Shown: piece by piece, positions 32,759-44,276 of the stretch | Numbering within the stretch: position 1 is the stretch's first letter | Layout of the letters: each line of letters opens with the position of its first letter | From: Chlamydomonas reinhardtii | Taxonomy: Eukaryota > Chlorophyta > Chlorophyceae > Chlamydomonadales > Chlamydomonadaceae | DNA length: 64,000 nt | Assembly (NCBI RefSeq): GCF_000002595.2 | Contig: NC_057009.1 | Coordinates: 6,403,555 to 6,467,554 of the forward strand | Direction of reading: 5' to 3' | Made by a program: the position numbers and the translations under genes | The notes under the pieces: model-generated | Told to the model about the DNA's origin: nothing | The model's input: the letters and a program-made list of their open reading frames with translations, nothing else | The model's database searches: none

Positions 32759-35700
32759 CTAGAGCGTCCACATTATGGCGTACGCCTGTCTGACTTTCCG
32801 CCGGTTCGCCTCCGAGAACTGTGACTTCTGCCGGATGCACGCCTCCCTGCGCAGCAGGCGCATCCGCATAACATGGCAGAAGTTGTTGGTTACAAGGCGG
32901 TGTGCTCCTGCGGTGTGATCCTGCGTGCTATCCTGTCCCTGTCAGTCAACTGTCGACTTGGCACTTTCCGTACAAGATGGGGCAGGCCATAGCCACCCGC
33001 GCCTGTGCACCCCTCTGAACCCGCGTTCCCCAGCGCCCCTGCATTCCTGCGCCCCAGCGCCCGCCTCCCTCTGCTGCGCCCCGCGGTCTTCGCCCTACAA
33101 AAAGAACTACCCCGCCCGCACCTGTGCAGCCTCATCCACTCCGCGCCCGGCAGCAGCCCAAGGTGCGCGAAGCCGTCCGCCAGCTGCACCAGCTGGGCCG
33201 CCGGCAGCCCCTGCAGCTGCGGCTGCGTGGCGGCGGCCAGGTCCAGGAGCGGCCTGCAGCGGCAGGGCAGGGGCACACGGTGGCCGGTGCGCGTGGGGGT
33301 TACAGTCGCGGTTAGCTTTGGGGCACTGGCGGAGGACGGCTTGCATGCCGCATGCAGCGAGCACGGGATCATGTAAACCCCTCTCTCACGGCTGACTGGC
33401 ACTTGTAGGCAAGCGTTGTAAGCAGCCTTGCAGGCGCGCCGAGGCCATGGACAGGCCGCATCATCCACAAACATGAACGACCTGCAGCACTTTGTGTGTG
33501 AACATGCCGACATGGTGGCTGACAACCCGACACAGCGCACCTCATCTGCATGCGTGCCAGCGTCCGGCTGTACGGCACCGACACGAAGCGCAGCCCCCAC
33601 ACGAAGCCCGCCACGTCGGCGGCGCTGGCTGCGTCCAGGCGGTCGTGCAGCGCGGCCAGCAGCGCCACCACCAGCTGCGGGTGCGCGGCAAGTGGGTTGG
33701 CAAGCGGCCAGTGGGTGAGCAAGCAGGGATTGCAAGCAGCTGGAAAGTAAGGGCGCGCAAGCAGCCGTTGCGACCATTGCAGTGAGTGCCACGGAATGCG
33801 CATCGTGCACGCAGCCTGGCACGAAACACTTCGGTATGCGCGATGGGTCGATGTCGGCCCTTTGATTCCTGGGTACTCACGTCGTACGGCAGGGCGACTC
33901 GCAGTGCGGCCAGCGCCACCGTCACACGCGCCAGCTGCCACGGCGCCAGCTGCGGCGCCGCGATACTCAGCGCCTGCGCCGCCGACCTGCGCCAGGCGCC
34001 GTTTGGTTCGCGGCGGCCGCGCCCCACTGCCCACAGCAGACCCACGAGCTGGTCTGGGCTGCGCGGCATGACGTGGCAGACGGGGTGTCAGGCCGGTGAA
34101 TCGGCGAGCATGTGCGCATTGTGTTGGACTGGTACAGGTTTGCACAGCGAGCGTTGCGTTGTTTGATGCAAGCTTTTGGTGCACGGGCAGTGACACAGCT
34201 GCTGGATGGCGGCGCCGCCGCTGCAGGCACAATAGCTAAATGCACACGCGCGACGAGGAGTCTAGGACGTGCACTAAGACCGCTCACACGCACACACGCG
34301 CAATGTCCAGCCCCACCTGAACTCCCGCATGCGGGTCTGCGTCGCACTGAATAGCGCCTGCGCCCACTTGCGCGTCACACCGCCAGCGGCCTGGTCGGCG
34401 CCGCCGCCGGCTGCGTCCGCACTGCCAACGCCACCACGCGTTGCGCTGGCACTCAGCTGCACCACCGCCCAAGCCACGCGCATAAGCTCGGACGCCGGCA
34501 GGGCTTGCAGTCCCAGGGCGGTTGAAGCGGCTGCGGCAGAGCCTGTGCTGACGGCGGCGCCCAACGCGCCGGCAGATTCGGCGCGTTGCCACGCGCGGGC
34601 AGTCAAGTCTGGCAAGGAGTGCGGGGAGGGCAGCGAGGGAAGCAACGGCTCCCTGGTGCAAGCCGGCGCGTCGAGCAGCACCCGAACAATGCCATCGAGC
34701 CAGACCGACGGCACCTGCGGCAGTACCAAGAGCACGACACTTTGGGCGGTGCATAACCTTTCTTCGCAAACGACCCAGAACGAAAACGGCCTGAGGTGAC
34801 ACAAGTTATCTGTACCACACATAACCGAAGTCCACCTCAACACTTACCCTGACCTCCAGGCGCGCGAGTGCCCACAGCATCCGTGCCAAGTCACCAGCCG
34901 CCATGCAGTTCAGTTCCAGCGTGCTGACGGCACCGCTGCCGCCGCGCCCGCTGCCACCTCCGGCGGTCTCCGGTTGCATTTGCGCGCTTTTCTGCGGAGC
35001 CGCTTGCCGCGCGTCTCCATCCACATTAACATCGATAAGCCCATCACTGCGGACTGCAGTGCCGCCTGCGTGGTCGTCCGAGTTGCCCTGCGCGCCCGCA
35101 TGCTTACTACGCTGCTGCCGCTTCTTGAAGGCATCTAAAAGCCGCCTGTGAACCGCGCCGTCAGGGCTCAGGCGCAAGCGGAGCGTTGCCGCCGCCCAGG
35201 CTGCCGCGAACGCCGCTGCCGTCGTCAGCTGCTGCGGCCGCTGTTGCTGCATCCCTCTGGAGCGTCGACCCCGGCGGCCGCTCGGGCCCGCTGCCTGCCC
35301 GCTGCCGGGCAGCAGGCCGTCCAGCCGCAACAGCAGCTGCTGCAGCCGGAAACGCAGCTGCCTGCGCACCGCTTCGTCCGCTGCGGTGCTACTGCTGCTG
35401 CTGCTGCTGCCGACACCACTAGCAGCTCCGGCACTGCTAGGTGGGGTTGCTGCCGCAGGATCTCGGAGCTCCGGGCACCGGTGTGCCAGGTGCGCCGCGC
35501 TCTGTAGCAGCGCCGCCACCTGCTCGTCCGTCCACGCGTCCGACCGTGACGCCGCCGCGTCACTCACAGCGTCCGCCAGAGCGGTTACAGCTTCCCTCAA
35601 CTGCACATCTGAATCTGAGCTGAGACGAGCGGCGACGGTTGGCGCTGAAGTGCCCTCAGGGAGTGATGCTGCGGCGCGGCTTACGCTGGTAGCGCCGGCG

Positions 35701-36521
35701 GCCAGGCTGGTTGACGACGGCGACCGCGCTTGCACCGGCGGCTGCGCGGCTGCCCTGGCCTGCGCCAGCGGCACAATTGGCACATACTGTGGGGCCTTGG
35801 GCTTGACTGCAGAGCGCCGCACCGCTGCAGGACGCGCCCGGGCCGCGGGCGGTCCGTCGCCATCACCACCACCAGCAGCTGCAGCCGCACCGGAAGCGGG
35901 TGCGTGCGCCCCCGCCCTCACCGCCCTCACCGCCTCTGCCGCAGCCTCTGCCGCAGCCTCTGCCGCCACCTCTGCAGCCGCCACGTGTCCAGGAAGCAGC
36001 GCGGCCGCAGTGGCTGACATGCCGCCTGGCGTCATGCCCGGTCCAGGCGCCGGTGGCTGGCTGGCAGTGTAGCCAGCTGCGTGCCCGACGGCGGCGGAGC
36101 TCTGTCCGGTCCCGGTGCCCCCGTGTTGCCCAGAGCCTGCGCCCGCAAGCAGCCACTCCCTGTGAGTCGCCAGCTGCGCATCCCAGCCAGACTCCCAGCC
36201 GGCAGTGGCGGAGCCGTGCCGCTCCTCGCCAGCGGTCTGTTGGCTACGACCGCCGTCGGAGTAGCTGCTGTCGCTGGTGCTGCCGCCATCCATGCCGATG
36301 CCTGTGGCTCTTTGCTGGCAGCGTGTCACACAGCTCTGCCAGAGGCGAGAGGTGCTGATCTTGTGCGCGCTTGCGGGCAAGGCACGGTCGAAAGCCAAGG
36401 CTTGCGGCCGCGCGGCGCGGCAGTACTGTGGACGCACGCGACCCGCGCCCGGCAGCACCCTTGCAGTGCCGTCTGGGCATAATGCGCGCGGGGACCTGCT
36501 GAGTCCATAGTAAATGCTCAT
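32759..36521 (-). CDS. OPR/FASTK-like helical repeat protein, probably organellar RNA factor
   Basis: Exons, 5' to 3': 36521-34848, 34714-34317, 34058-33881, 33674-33541, 33253-33122, 32846-32759; in phase, about 867 aa. The first ~550 residues are low-complexity (Ala/Ser/Gln-rich), starting with a basic, Ser/Arg-rich segment that could be a transit peptide. From about residue 545 come six degenerate units of ~35-65 residues of the form xxLxxLLWALAxLxxxPxxxW: ARMLWALARLEV, MRVAWAVVQLS, VGLLWAVGRGR, ARVTVALAALRV, AGFVWGLRFVSV and VQLADGFAHLGL. This fits the helical repeats of OPR/FASTK-type proteins, which bind organelle RNAs in algae. Target RNA unknown. The last exon (REACIRQKSQFSEANRR to the stop) is a phase-supported choice. 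Divergent from the PNUTS-like gene. Confidence 0.7.
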
Positions 36522-37750
36522 CTAGTATACGAGCAGGGTGTGAACGTGTCGTGCCCAGCAATCCGTTTGGCGTGTGGTATGGAATTCGTGGCGTGCTTCC
36601 CGTGCGTGCGTCCTTTGGCCACCGTTCGCCGGCGGCTGACCAGGGCCGGCCTTTCGCTGTCCCGCGGTGTCCCTTGACCTTCTACTTAGTCCATAGTACT
36701 GCAATGGAGCTCTGTTGCCTTTCCGGTCAGCCAAAGCCACGTCTGCGCTATGAGGCAGTCTTGAACAAATGAGTGCTCGCTATAAATAACAACCATTCAA
36801 GCAGCTACTTTGTGCAAGCTATTCAATTGAGACATAATCAGCAAAATACATAAATGAACCGCTGGTTAAGCGCATGATTCGGCCAAACTGTTGCCACGGC
36901 GCAAACCAGGGTCAGGATGACGTGCAGCTGCAAGAAATGTAAGCTGTAAAAGCAATTGTGCAAGCGATTCGTAGGCTTGAACATGTCTGGGCGGCAAATG
37001 CATGGGGGCATGCACCTAACTTTTGCCGAGTTGCTCCCAACTTTGCACAGAGAGACAGTATGCAACCGCTGTTGCATTTGAGGCTAGATTCAAGTTTATA
37101 GACAGGGCTCCAGGTCCATAAGAAGCTATGTGCCAAGATCCCTAAAACTGGTGACCAGGTTTGCCGCGTTCTTGATCGCTGCGCCGCTTCGTCATCCAGT
37201 TTGCTGGTCAGCAACGTACGCGCAGTCTATATTGCGGTGGGACACAGCCACAGGGGAAAAGCCGGGGCGGCACAATTGCCGCTGTGCACACCGGTCCTGT
37301 CCTCGCCATACGAGCGTCATTTGCAAAACATAAGGAAGTGCTTGCTTGGCATTCACGAAACTCGTGGGCTCAGGGCGGCCCGGATGCCAACCGTGTTGCA
37401 CAGCTCCCCCACAGCAGCCGATTAATAGCATGGCTGGCGGCAATCTCTGTCCAAGAAGAAGGCAAATCTAGGAGGAGGTATCGAAGCGTTTGGCGTGCGC
37501 GCAGCGCACAAGGAGGGTAGGTTGGCTGCCGCTCTCTGGCGTATTGGCTCCTTGCTTGGGATTGTGAGCGCACGGTTGCTGTTGATGAAAGCGTGAGGGC
37601 GAGTGGCTCGTGGGCGCGTGCCCGACGCTGCATAGCCAGGATGGCCCAAACAGAGACCCCGCGCCAAGGCCTCCTCGTTGCGCCTTTGCGCCTTTGCGTT
37701 CCCTTATTCCTGCCCTGCAACTTTTCCACGCAGGGCTCGGCGGCCGTGCT
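36522..37750. promoter_or_regulatory. Divergent intergenic region, OPR-like gene and PNUTS-like gene
   Basis: 1.23 kb, AT-richer than its surroundings, between two start codons on opposite strands. No gene and no recognised regulatory element. Confidence 0.45.
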
Positions 37751-40700
37751 ATGGACCTGGCTTCTCTTAGCCACCCGCCTGTGAGCCTGCAGCCCAGTGG
37801 CCCTCCGTTCCACGGCGGCCTCGCGCTCGCTGACGTGCCGGCGCGCGGCGCGTGCAGCTTCCCGCTAACAGACGGCGGAAACACCGAGCCACGGAACGGG
37901 GAGACGGAGGTGACGGGCTCACGCCCGCCTGCGGCAACGTCGCTCCAAGCCCAGGGCACTGGCGTGGACCCCCCCGACCCGCCCATGACCGACTGGGCGG
38001 CGTGGCAAGACCGGCAGGACAGTGTACCCGCAGGCCCCTGTCACAGTAGCCAGCCGGGAGCCTTGCCGGATTCAGACCCGGCATCCTTGATGGTGGCAGG
38101 CACAGAAGGCAACGGCGGCGTCGGGCATGCACACGTGGGCGACGAGCATGCCGTCGGGAGCAGCGGGTCAAGAAAGCGGCCTGCGCCTGATCAGGACGCA
38201 GGCACGGATGGCGCAACGACGGCAACCGCAGCAGAATACGTATTCCGCGCTGAGCACGGGCAAGCAGCAGCCTCCGAGGCGGCAGCATCGGCAGCAGAAG
38301 CGAACGGACTGCGAGAGGGCTCCATAGACGCAAAGGAGATACCGCCAGAACCTGAGTGGGGCCCGGGGCACGCGTTGCCGCCCGTCGACTCCTTGGAAGC
38401 GCGGCTTCAACAGGCGTCTCCAACGTTGCATGAACAGGAGGAACAGCGGTTGCAAGATCAGCCGCAGCAGCAGCAGCAGCAGGTCGTGCAGGGCGACGTG
38501 CAGATGCAGGAGGCGGACGGCGGCACAGCGCGCGGCGCGCCGGCCGATAGCAACAGCGCTGAGCAGACGCCAGAACTCGTCGGCGACGCCAGCAATGGCC
38601 CTGTTGGCGCCGCAGGGACAGCAGCGTCGCAAAGCGCCGCTGCCACGGCGGCTGAGGGCCCCGGCGGTACTCCTGCATCAGCAACAGCGGATCAGCCGGC
38701 GTCTCTAGTGGTCCAGGACGTGCTAGGCAAGGAGCTGACCCAGATCATCTCGCCGACCGGCGGCGTGTCCAACGCCGCCTATGCGAGTCGGCTGGGCGCG
38801 CTGGTGGACGGCGAGGGTCGCCTGGGCGGGCGGCTGACGCTGCTGACGGTGCTGCAGCAGTCCAGCCAGGAGGTGCTGCGCACACTCGTGCAGGTGCGCG
38901 CCTGCCGTTGCCTCGAGGATGCTGCGCTGCTCTGGTTACGTACATTGTAGTGTTCTGGACATCACCCATGCCGTGTCCGGCGCATCGCACTCTGCAACAG
39001 ATTCTTGTGAGGGCCGTGCCGTATTCTTGACGTGCTCCTTGCTTGTCCGCCGCCGCTGCGCGTGTGTGGCCTCGCCTTCATTTTTCAGGGCTCGGGGCTA
39101 CGCTCGTTGGAGAAGTGGGTGGTCCAATTCCGGGACGAGGCCAAGCTGTCGGCGCTCATCACCGTCATCGGCTGTCTCAAGATGCTGCCTGTGGATCTGC
39201 AGGCGCTGAAAGCCAGCAGCATCGGCCAGGTGCGGTGCCAGTGATGGGGCACTGAGTGATGGGACATTGAAGGGTGGGACACTGGCAGTGGGCTGACGTA
39301 ACCGTCGCGTAGGTAGCGTTGCCAGGCTGGCGCGCTGGGCGTTTCTGAGGTTGGGTGGGCTCAGTGCTTATGCCAGGCGCAACGTTGAGGGCCTTTCACC
39401 AGCCAGGCATAACTTGCATACCTCGCCGCATTCCTCTCGCAGACGGTGGGCAAGCTGCGCAAGCACACGGACGGGGGCGTGCGCAAGGCGGCGGCGGAGC
39501 TGGTGGACCTGTGGAAGGGCGTGGTGGACCGCTCGGTGGGGCGTGCTGGCGAAACGCGGCAGGGCGGCAAGTCGTCCAGGTGGGTGACTCCAGCGTGCAG
39601 CGCCTGACTAGGCGTGGCTCGTGCATCCTCCCAGGGCCATGTGGTTCTGACGGCACATGGCAGCCGGCGCTGGCAACTGGACTGCTATGGAGACGACCTC
39701 TTCCGACAAACCGACACCCCGCCTAACGGTTGCGCCCCTCCATCCTCTGTGTAGAGCTGACGCCGCCTCACAAGATGGGCCAAACAAGCGGGCGAAGAAG
39801 GGAGACGCGGGCGCCGCCGGGTCGGCTGCAGCAGGCGGCAAGGCAGCCTCTGAAGGCGGCGCCGCCGCCGCCGCCACCAGCACGCTGCACGTGATGGATG
39901 ATGAGCTGTTCATGGCGGCGGGCAAGGACGCTGCCGGCGGCTCGGGCAAGGAGGCGGGTGGCTCGGGGCACAAGCCCGGCGGTCTGACCAGCTTCGTGGC
40001 GGGGCGTGGCAAGGTGCGTGGTGCGCGCAGGGAGCAATCGGAGTAGGCACGGTAGCATTGGCTATGTTGCAACGACAGCACTGTGGTACGCTAGTGAGGA
40101 TCCACGACTGGTGGAGAGGTGTCGAAAGCTTGCAATTGAGCGCTCTCGTCTCATGTTTCCGATCATGCGCACTGACACGGATCGCTGTCATTCCTCTTGG
40201 CAGGTCCACACGGTTAAGCTGGAAAACCCATCTCTTGGCAAGGCAGGGCATGCGGCCGCGGCGTCGGACGGGGCACCGTCCGGCGAGGGCGGTGAGGGCG
40301 CTGCGTCGCCGTCCGGCGTGCTAAGTCCCGCCGGCAGCGGCGAAGTTGCCGCGGCAGGTGGCGACGGCGCGGCGGGCGGTGACGGCACAGCTGGACCAGA
40401 ATCACCAAAGCCAGGTGAAGGCGCGGCGTCGCCAGGGACAGAGGGCGCAGCCGGGGGCAACAACGCCAGCCCGGCACCGGCGTCGACTCCCATCCCAAAG
40501 CCTGTGACGTTGCCGCGACTGGGATCGCTCTCCGGCGGCCCGGGCGCGCCATCTGTACGGCTGGGCAGTTTGCGCGACGGCAGCCTCCCAACAGCGGGAA
40601 TCGCCCGGCTTGGCGCCGTGGCGGGCGGGCTCGGCTCGGGCGTGGGCGGGCGGACGGGTACCGCTGCGTCGCTGCCGGCAGCGGTGGCGCCGGGCGGCCC

Positions 40701-43233
40701 GCAGAGCGCGCATGCGCGCGCCATGGCAGCGCGCGCCCGTGCACCGTCGCCGGAGCCGGGCCCGCGCAAGGAGAAGCGCAAGAGCGTGCGCTGGGCCAGT
40801 GATGATGCGCTGGCAGCGTTTAGGTCAGTGCTGCGGTCCGTGTCCCCACGAATGAAGTAGGCTTGCATCCCCCAACAGCGTGCTTGTATGTGGCGTCGTG
40901 CACACAACCGAGTCACCCAGCGATCCACCGACCAACCGCATGTGATGTGCGTCTGATCCGCAGGCTGTTCAAGAAAGAGGACCCGCCGCAGCTGGCGTCC
41001 GCGGATGCGGTGCTGACGGCCGAGGACGAGGCGGCAGCGGCCGCTGACGTGATGGGCGGCGCCGGGCTGCTGCCGCCGCACCACCCCGCCTTCCAGTCGG
41101 CGGCGCGGCGCGAGCACGCGTCGGAGCGCATGGCTCTTATTGCGCAGCACCAGCAGGAGGAGCAGGAGCGACAGCTGGAGATGGTGGGTGCGGACCGAGG
41201 GTGGTGGCGGTGGCGGCAGCGGCAGTAGCAGGCTAGGAGCCTCGGGCCGGGGGCCCTGGGGTGTGCCTTCTCCTGTACTTCCACGCGATGCCGCCGTACT
41301 TGGTACTGCCGGTGCTGACGTGAACTGGGAATCCGCAGCTAGCGGCTGTCCCTCCTCATACACCTGGTAGCAAAGCGGGGCACGTCTGTGTTGCAAGGGC
41401 ACGTGACGATGTTGCACGCCATATCGTCCTACTCTTACTGTCGCTTTGTACTGGGTCGCTCCGCAACCACAGGAGCGCTGGAACGGCATGCGCGCCTCGG
41501 TGCCGTGGACGGAGCCGCCGCTGCTGAACCTGGCCGTCGTGCAGAACCAGCAGCAGCCTGCCCTAGGAGAGGAGAGCGCTGAGCGCGCGGCGATGGAGCT
41601 GGCGCGCCGGCGCACGCCGCGCGTTACCTACTACACGCCCGCGCAGGTGCCGCCGTCGCCCGGCGAGGCCCCGCGCGAGCCCGAGTATGACCCATACCGG
41701 GTACGGCACATTCCGTTGGTCGTGCCCATCATACCGCAGCCACCAGGCGCCCCCGGCGCCGCCGCCAATGTGCCGGCCGGGGCGCCGCTGCAGGGCCCAG
41801 CGGGGGGGCCGGGCTTGCCACCTCCGCCCCCGCAGGCGCCGCCAGCCCCGGTGCTATTCGGCGGCGCCGCGGCAGGACTTGCAGGCGCTCAGCCGGCGGC
41901 GGCAGCGGCGGGGCTGCCGGTGGTGGCGGCACCCGGGGCGGCAGCAGGCGGTTCACAAGCTCCGACGCTGACGCTGCCGCCTGACCTGATCGCGTCGCTG
42001 CCGGCGCTAATCAGCACGCTGTCGCAGTCGCAGCCGCCACAAGCGGCGCAGCAGGCTTCCCAACAGGCGCTGACGCCCCCGCAGCAGGCATCCACACAAC
42101 CACCGCAGCAGCAACCTCAGCAGCAGCAGCAGCAGCAGCAGCAGTCGACGCTCACGCAGCCCGGTCCGCCGGGGTCGGCGGGTGTGGGGCAGCCGGTGCC
42201 AGGGCAGCAATCTGGCGGCCCTGGCGCAGCTGGCATGCAGCCCGGCATGGGTGCTAAGGCGGGGGCGCCAGGTCTGGGCACCGGGCAGCCGCCGGGGCAA
42301 GGGCCGCCGGGCGTGGGTATGAGCCAAGGAATGCCGGGTGCCGGCCCGCAGCAGCCAGGCGGTGGCATGGGCGCAGGACAGCACCAGGGCGGGCCGCACG
42401 GTGGTCATAGTGGCATGCCCGGCCACCCCGGCATGCAGCAGCAGCAACAGCAGGCGCAGGGGCCGCATGGGCCGCACGCCGGCATGCAGCAGCAGCACCC
42501 GCACATGGGCATGGGCGGCCCTGGCCGGCCACCCATGATGGGCGGCCCCGGCGGTCCCGGCGGGGGCCCGCACATGGGCTGGGGTGGCCCGGGCGGCCCG
42601 GGTGGCATGATGCGTGGCCAGATGGGCATGGGCATGGTCGGCCCGCACGTTGGAGGCATGGGTGCTGGTGGACCAGGCATGGGCGGGCCAGGCATGGGCG
42701 GGCCAGGCATGGGCGGTGGTGGCATGGGTGGCGCAGGCATGGGCCGCGGCGGCACCGCCGCGGTGCCGCCCCCGCCGCCCCGCAAGGACGGGCCGCCAGG
42801 CATGGGCGGCCCTGGCCCGCACATGATGGGCGGACCCGGAGGCCACCCCGGCATGCGCCACCCCGGCGGTTGGGGCGGCCCGGGCGGCGGGCCGCAGCAG
42901 GGTGGCGGCGGCGCCGGCGGTGTGCAGGGTGGTCCCGGCCCGGGTCAAGGCCCCGGTCAGGGGCCCGGCCCTGGTGCCAAGATGTGCGTGTACTTCAACA
43001 CGCCCAACGGCTGCCGCAACGGGGACAACTGCCGCTTCCTGCACATCAGCGGCGGCCAGGAGCAGAGCCAGGGCGCCCACTTCGACGGCCCCTTCGGCGG
43101 CCCCGGCAGGGGAGGCGTGGGCATGGGCGGAATGGCTGGCATGGGCGGAATGGGTGGCATGGGCGGCATGGGACGGCCGGGCGGCCCTGGCATGCACGGC
43201 ATGCCTGGCGGCCCCGGCATGCGACGCCGGTGA
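37751..43233 (+). CDS. PNUTS: PNUTS-like PP1 regulatory subunit (TFIIS-N, RVxF-type motif, CCCH finger)
   Basis: Exons: 37751-38893, 39089-39229, 39443-39579, 39755-40013, 40204-40823, 40964-41183, 41473-43233; in phase, about 1,426 aa. Residues 1-330 are low-complexity. About 345-475 form a TFIIS N-terminal-like domain (RSLEKWVVQFRDEAKLSALI, LPVDLQALKASSIGQTVGKL, LWKGVVDRS). Near 751-757 is KRKSVRW, an RVxF-type PP1-docking motif equivalent in place and form to the one in animal PNUTS. The C-terminal part is Gly/Met/Gln/Pro-rich, and near 1343-1362 is a zinc finger (C-x8-C-x5-C-x3-H, from MCVYFNTPNGCRNGDNC). This domain order is that of PNUTS/PPP1R10, a nuclear PP1 scaffold acting in transcription termination and chromatin. 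Function in this alga is inferred from architecture. TGTAA lies at 43883. Confidence 0.85.
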
Positions 43234-44276
43234 GCGCGTTTCCGCTTCATGGTTGTCGGTTGAGGGCCCTGGATGCTGAGCACGAGTTTGCGCAACTGAA
43301 GCGCATTAGCACGAATGATAGGCTGAAGAAGATGGGGCTGTTCCCAAGTGCGGCGGGCCCGCAAGTTGCGGACGCCCATTTAGATACCCGTAGAACAGCA
43401 GGTTCCGCAGGCTGATCGCGCACGCAGGACTGCCGCACTTCTGGTTGTTGGTGAATTGGGCATAACCTATCGAGCAGTGAGTATGCGGGTCCTACAGGCC
43501 ATGAAGCAGCCTGGGCGAGATAAGGTCTAGCGCAGTACGCAGGGTTGCGCGACTTGCACCCACGTTAATAGGCAGGGCGCGGAGGAAGGACAGCTGAGCT
43601 TGATGATACTGGAATGGCTGGTGCATGTGGCGGTGCAAAGGGTTTCAGTGACACGTACAAACCCAATGCGCCCAGGATGTGGCAACCCGCCCCACGAAAC
43701 TTTCTGTTGAATGCCCGCCCAGAAAGTGGCGATACGGACGGATACTGAGGGTTGAGGCCTTGGTTGAGGCCCTAGTTCCGTGCGTGGCGTGCCCACTACA
43801 GCCCACTATCGCCGTGCGTGCCGTAACAACTTCCCCAACAGCAACTCGCTTGCTCCCCGAGGAACACAGCTTGTTTTACGTTTGTAACTTTGTAGGCAGA
43901 TTGTGACTTTCCTGGCGGAGACTGGAGCCTCATTGCGCGATGGAGACGCGGGATCGGAGGTGCGGGAAGCTTGCCCTGACAGAAGCAAGCTTCGGTCAAT
44001 TGGCCCACGCCTGTACTCCATAGATCACTTACTCTCCATACAGCACCCGCGACCCTGCTCTAAAACGTGCCCAGCAATCGCAGAAGTTTGCAGAAGCCCA
44101 GCTCGAAACTTATCAACTAAGTGGAGCTATCTTGGCATTGCTGGCATCACTTGAACTGTCTTCATTCTTCTGTCAAGTGACAGCCTTTACGAGCTCTCGA
44201 GAGTCTGAGACTTCTGTGCCTGACAGGGCCGCTAACCCGCCGATCAATACTTTGCTCGCCTAGAAACATATATTAA
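43234..44276. other. Intergenic region between PNUTS-like and SnRK2 genes
   Basis: 1.04 kb; PNUTS 3' UTR with TGTAA at 43883-43887, then the SnRK2 promoter. An AT-rich run (CATATATTAA) sits directly before the SnRK2 ATG. No gene seen. Confidence 0.45.
43883..43887 (+). terminator. TGTAA poly(A) signal, PNUTS-like gene
   Basis: TGTAA about 650 bases past the stop at 43233. Confidence 0.55.

Noticed and set aside
37767-38684. Long minus-strand frame opposite PNUTS exon 1
   Set aside because: Arg/Pro-rich shadow translation with no recognisable feature.
40188-41615. A 475-codon minus-strand frame
   Set aside because: Overlaps three in-phase PNUTS exons that include the PP1-docking motif; antisense artefact.
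41729-43197. Long minus-strand frames opposite PNUTS exon 7
   Set aside because: They are antisense shadows of a GC-rich, repetitive coding exon; the plus frame has the CCCH finger and closes in phase with upstream exons.
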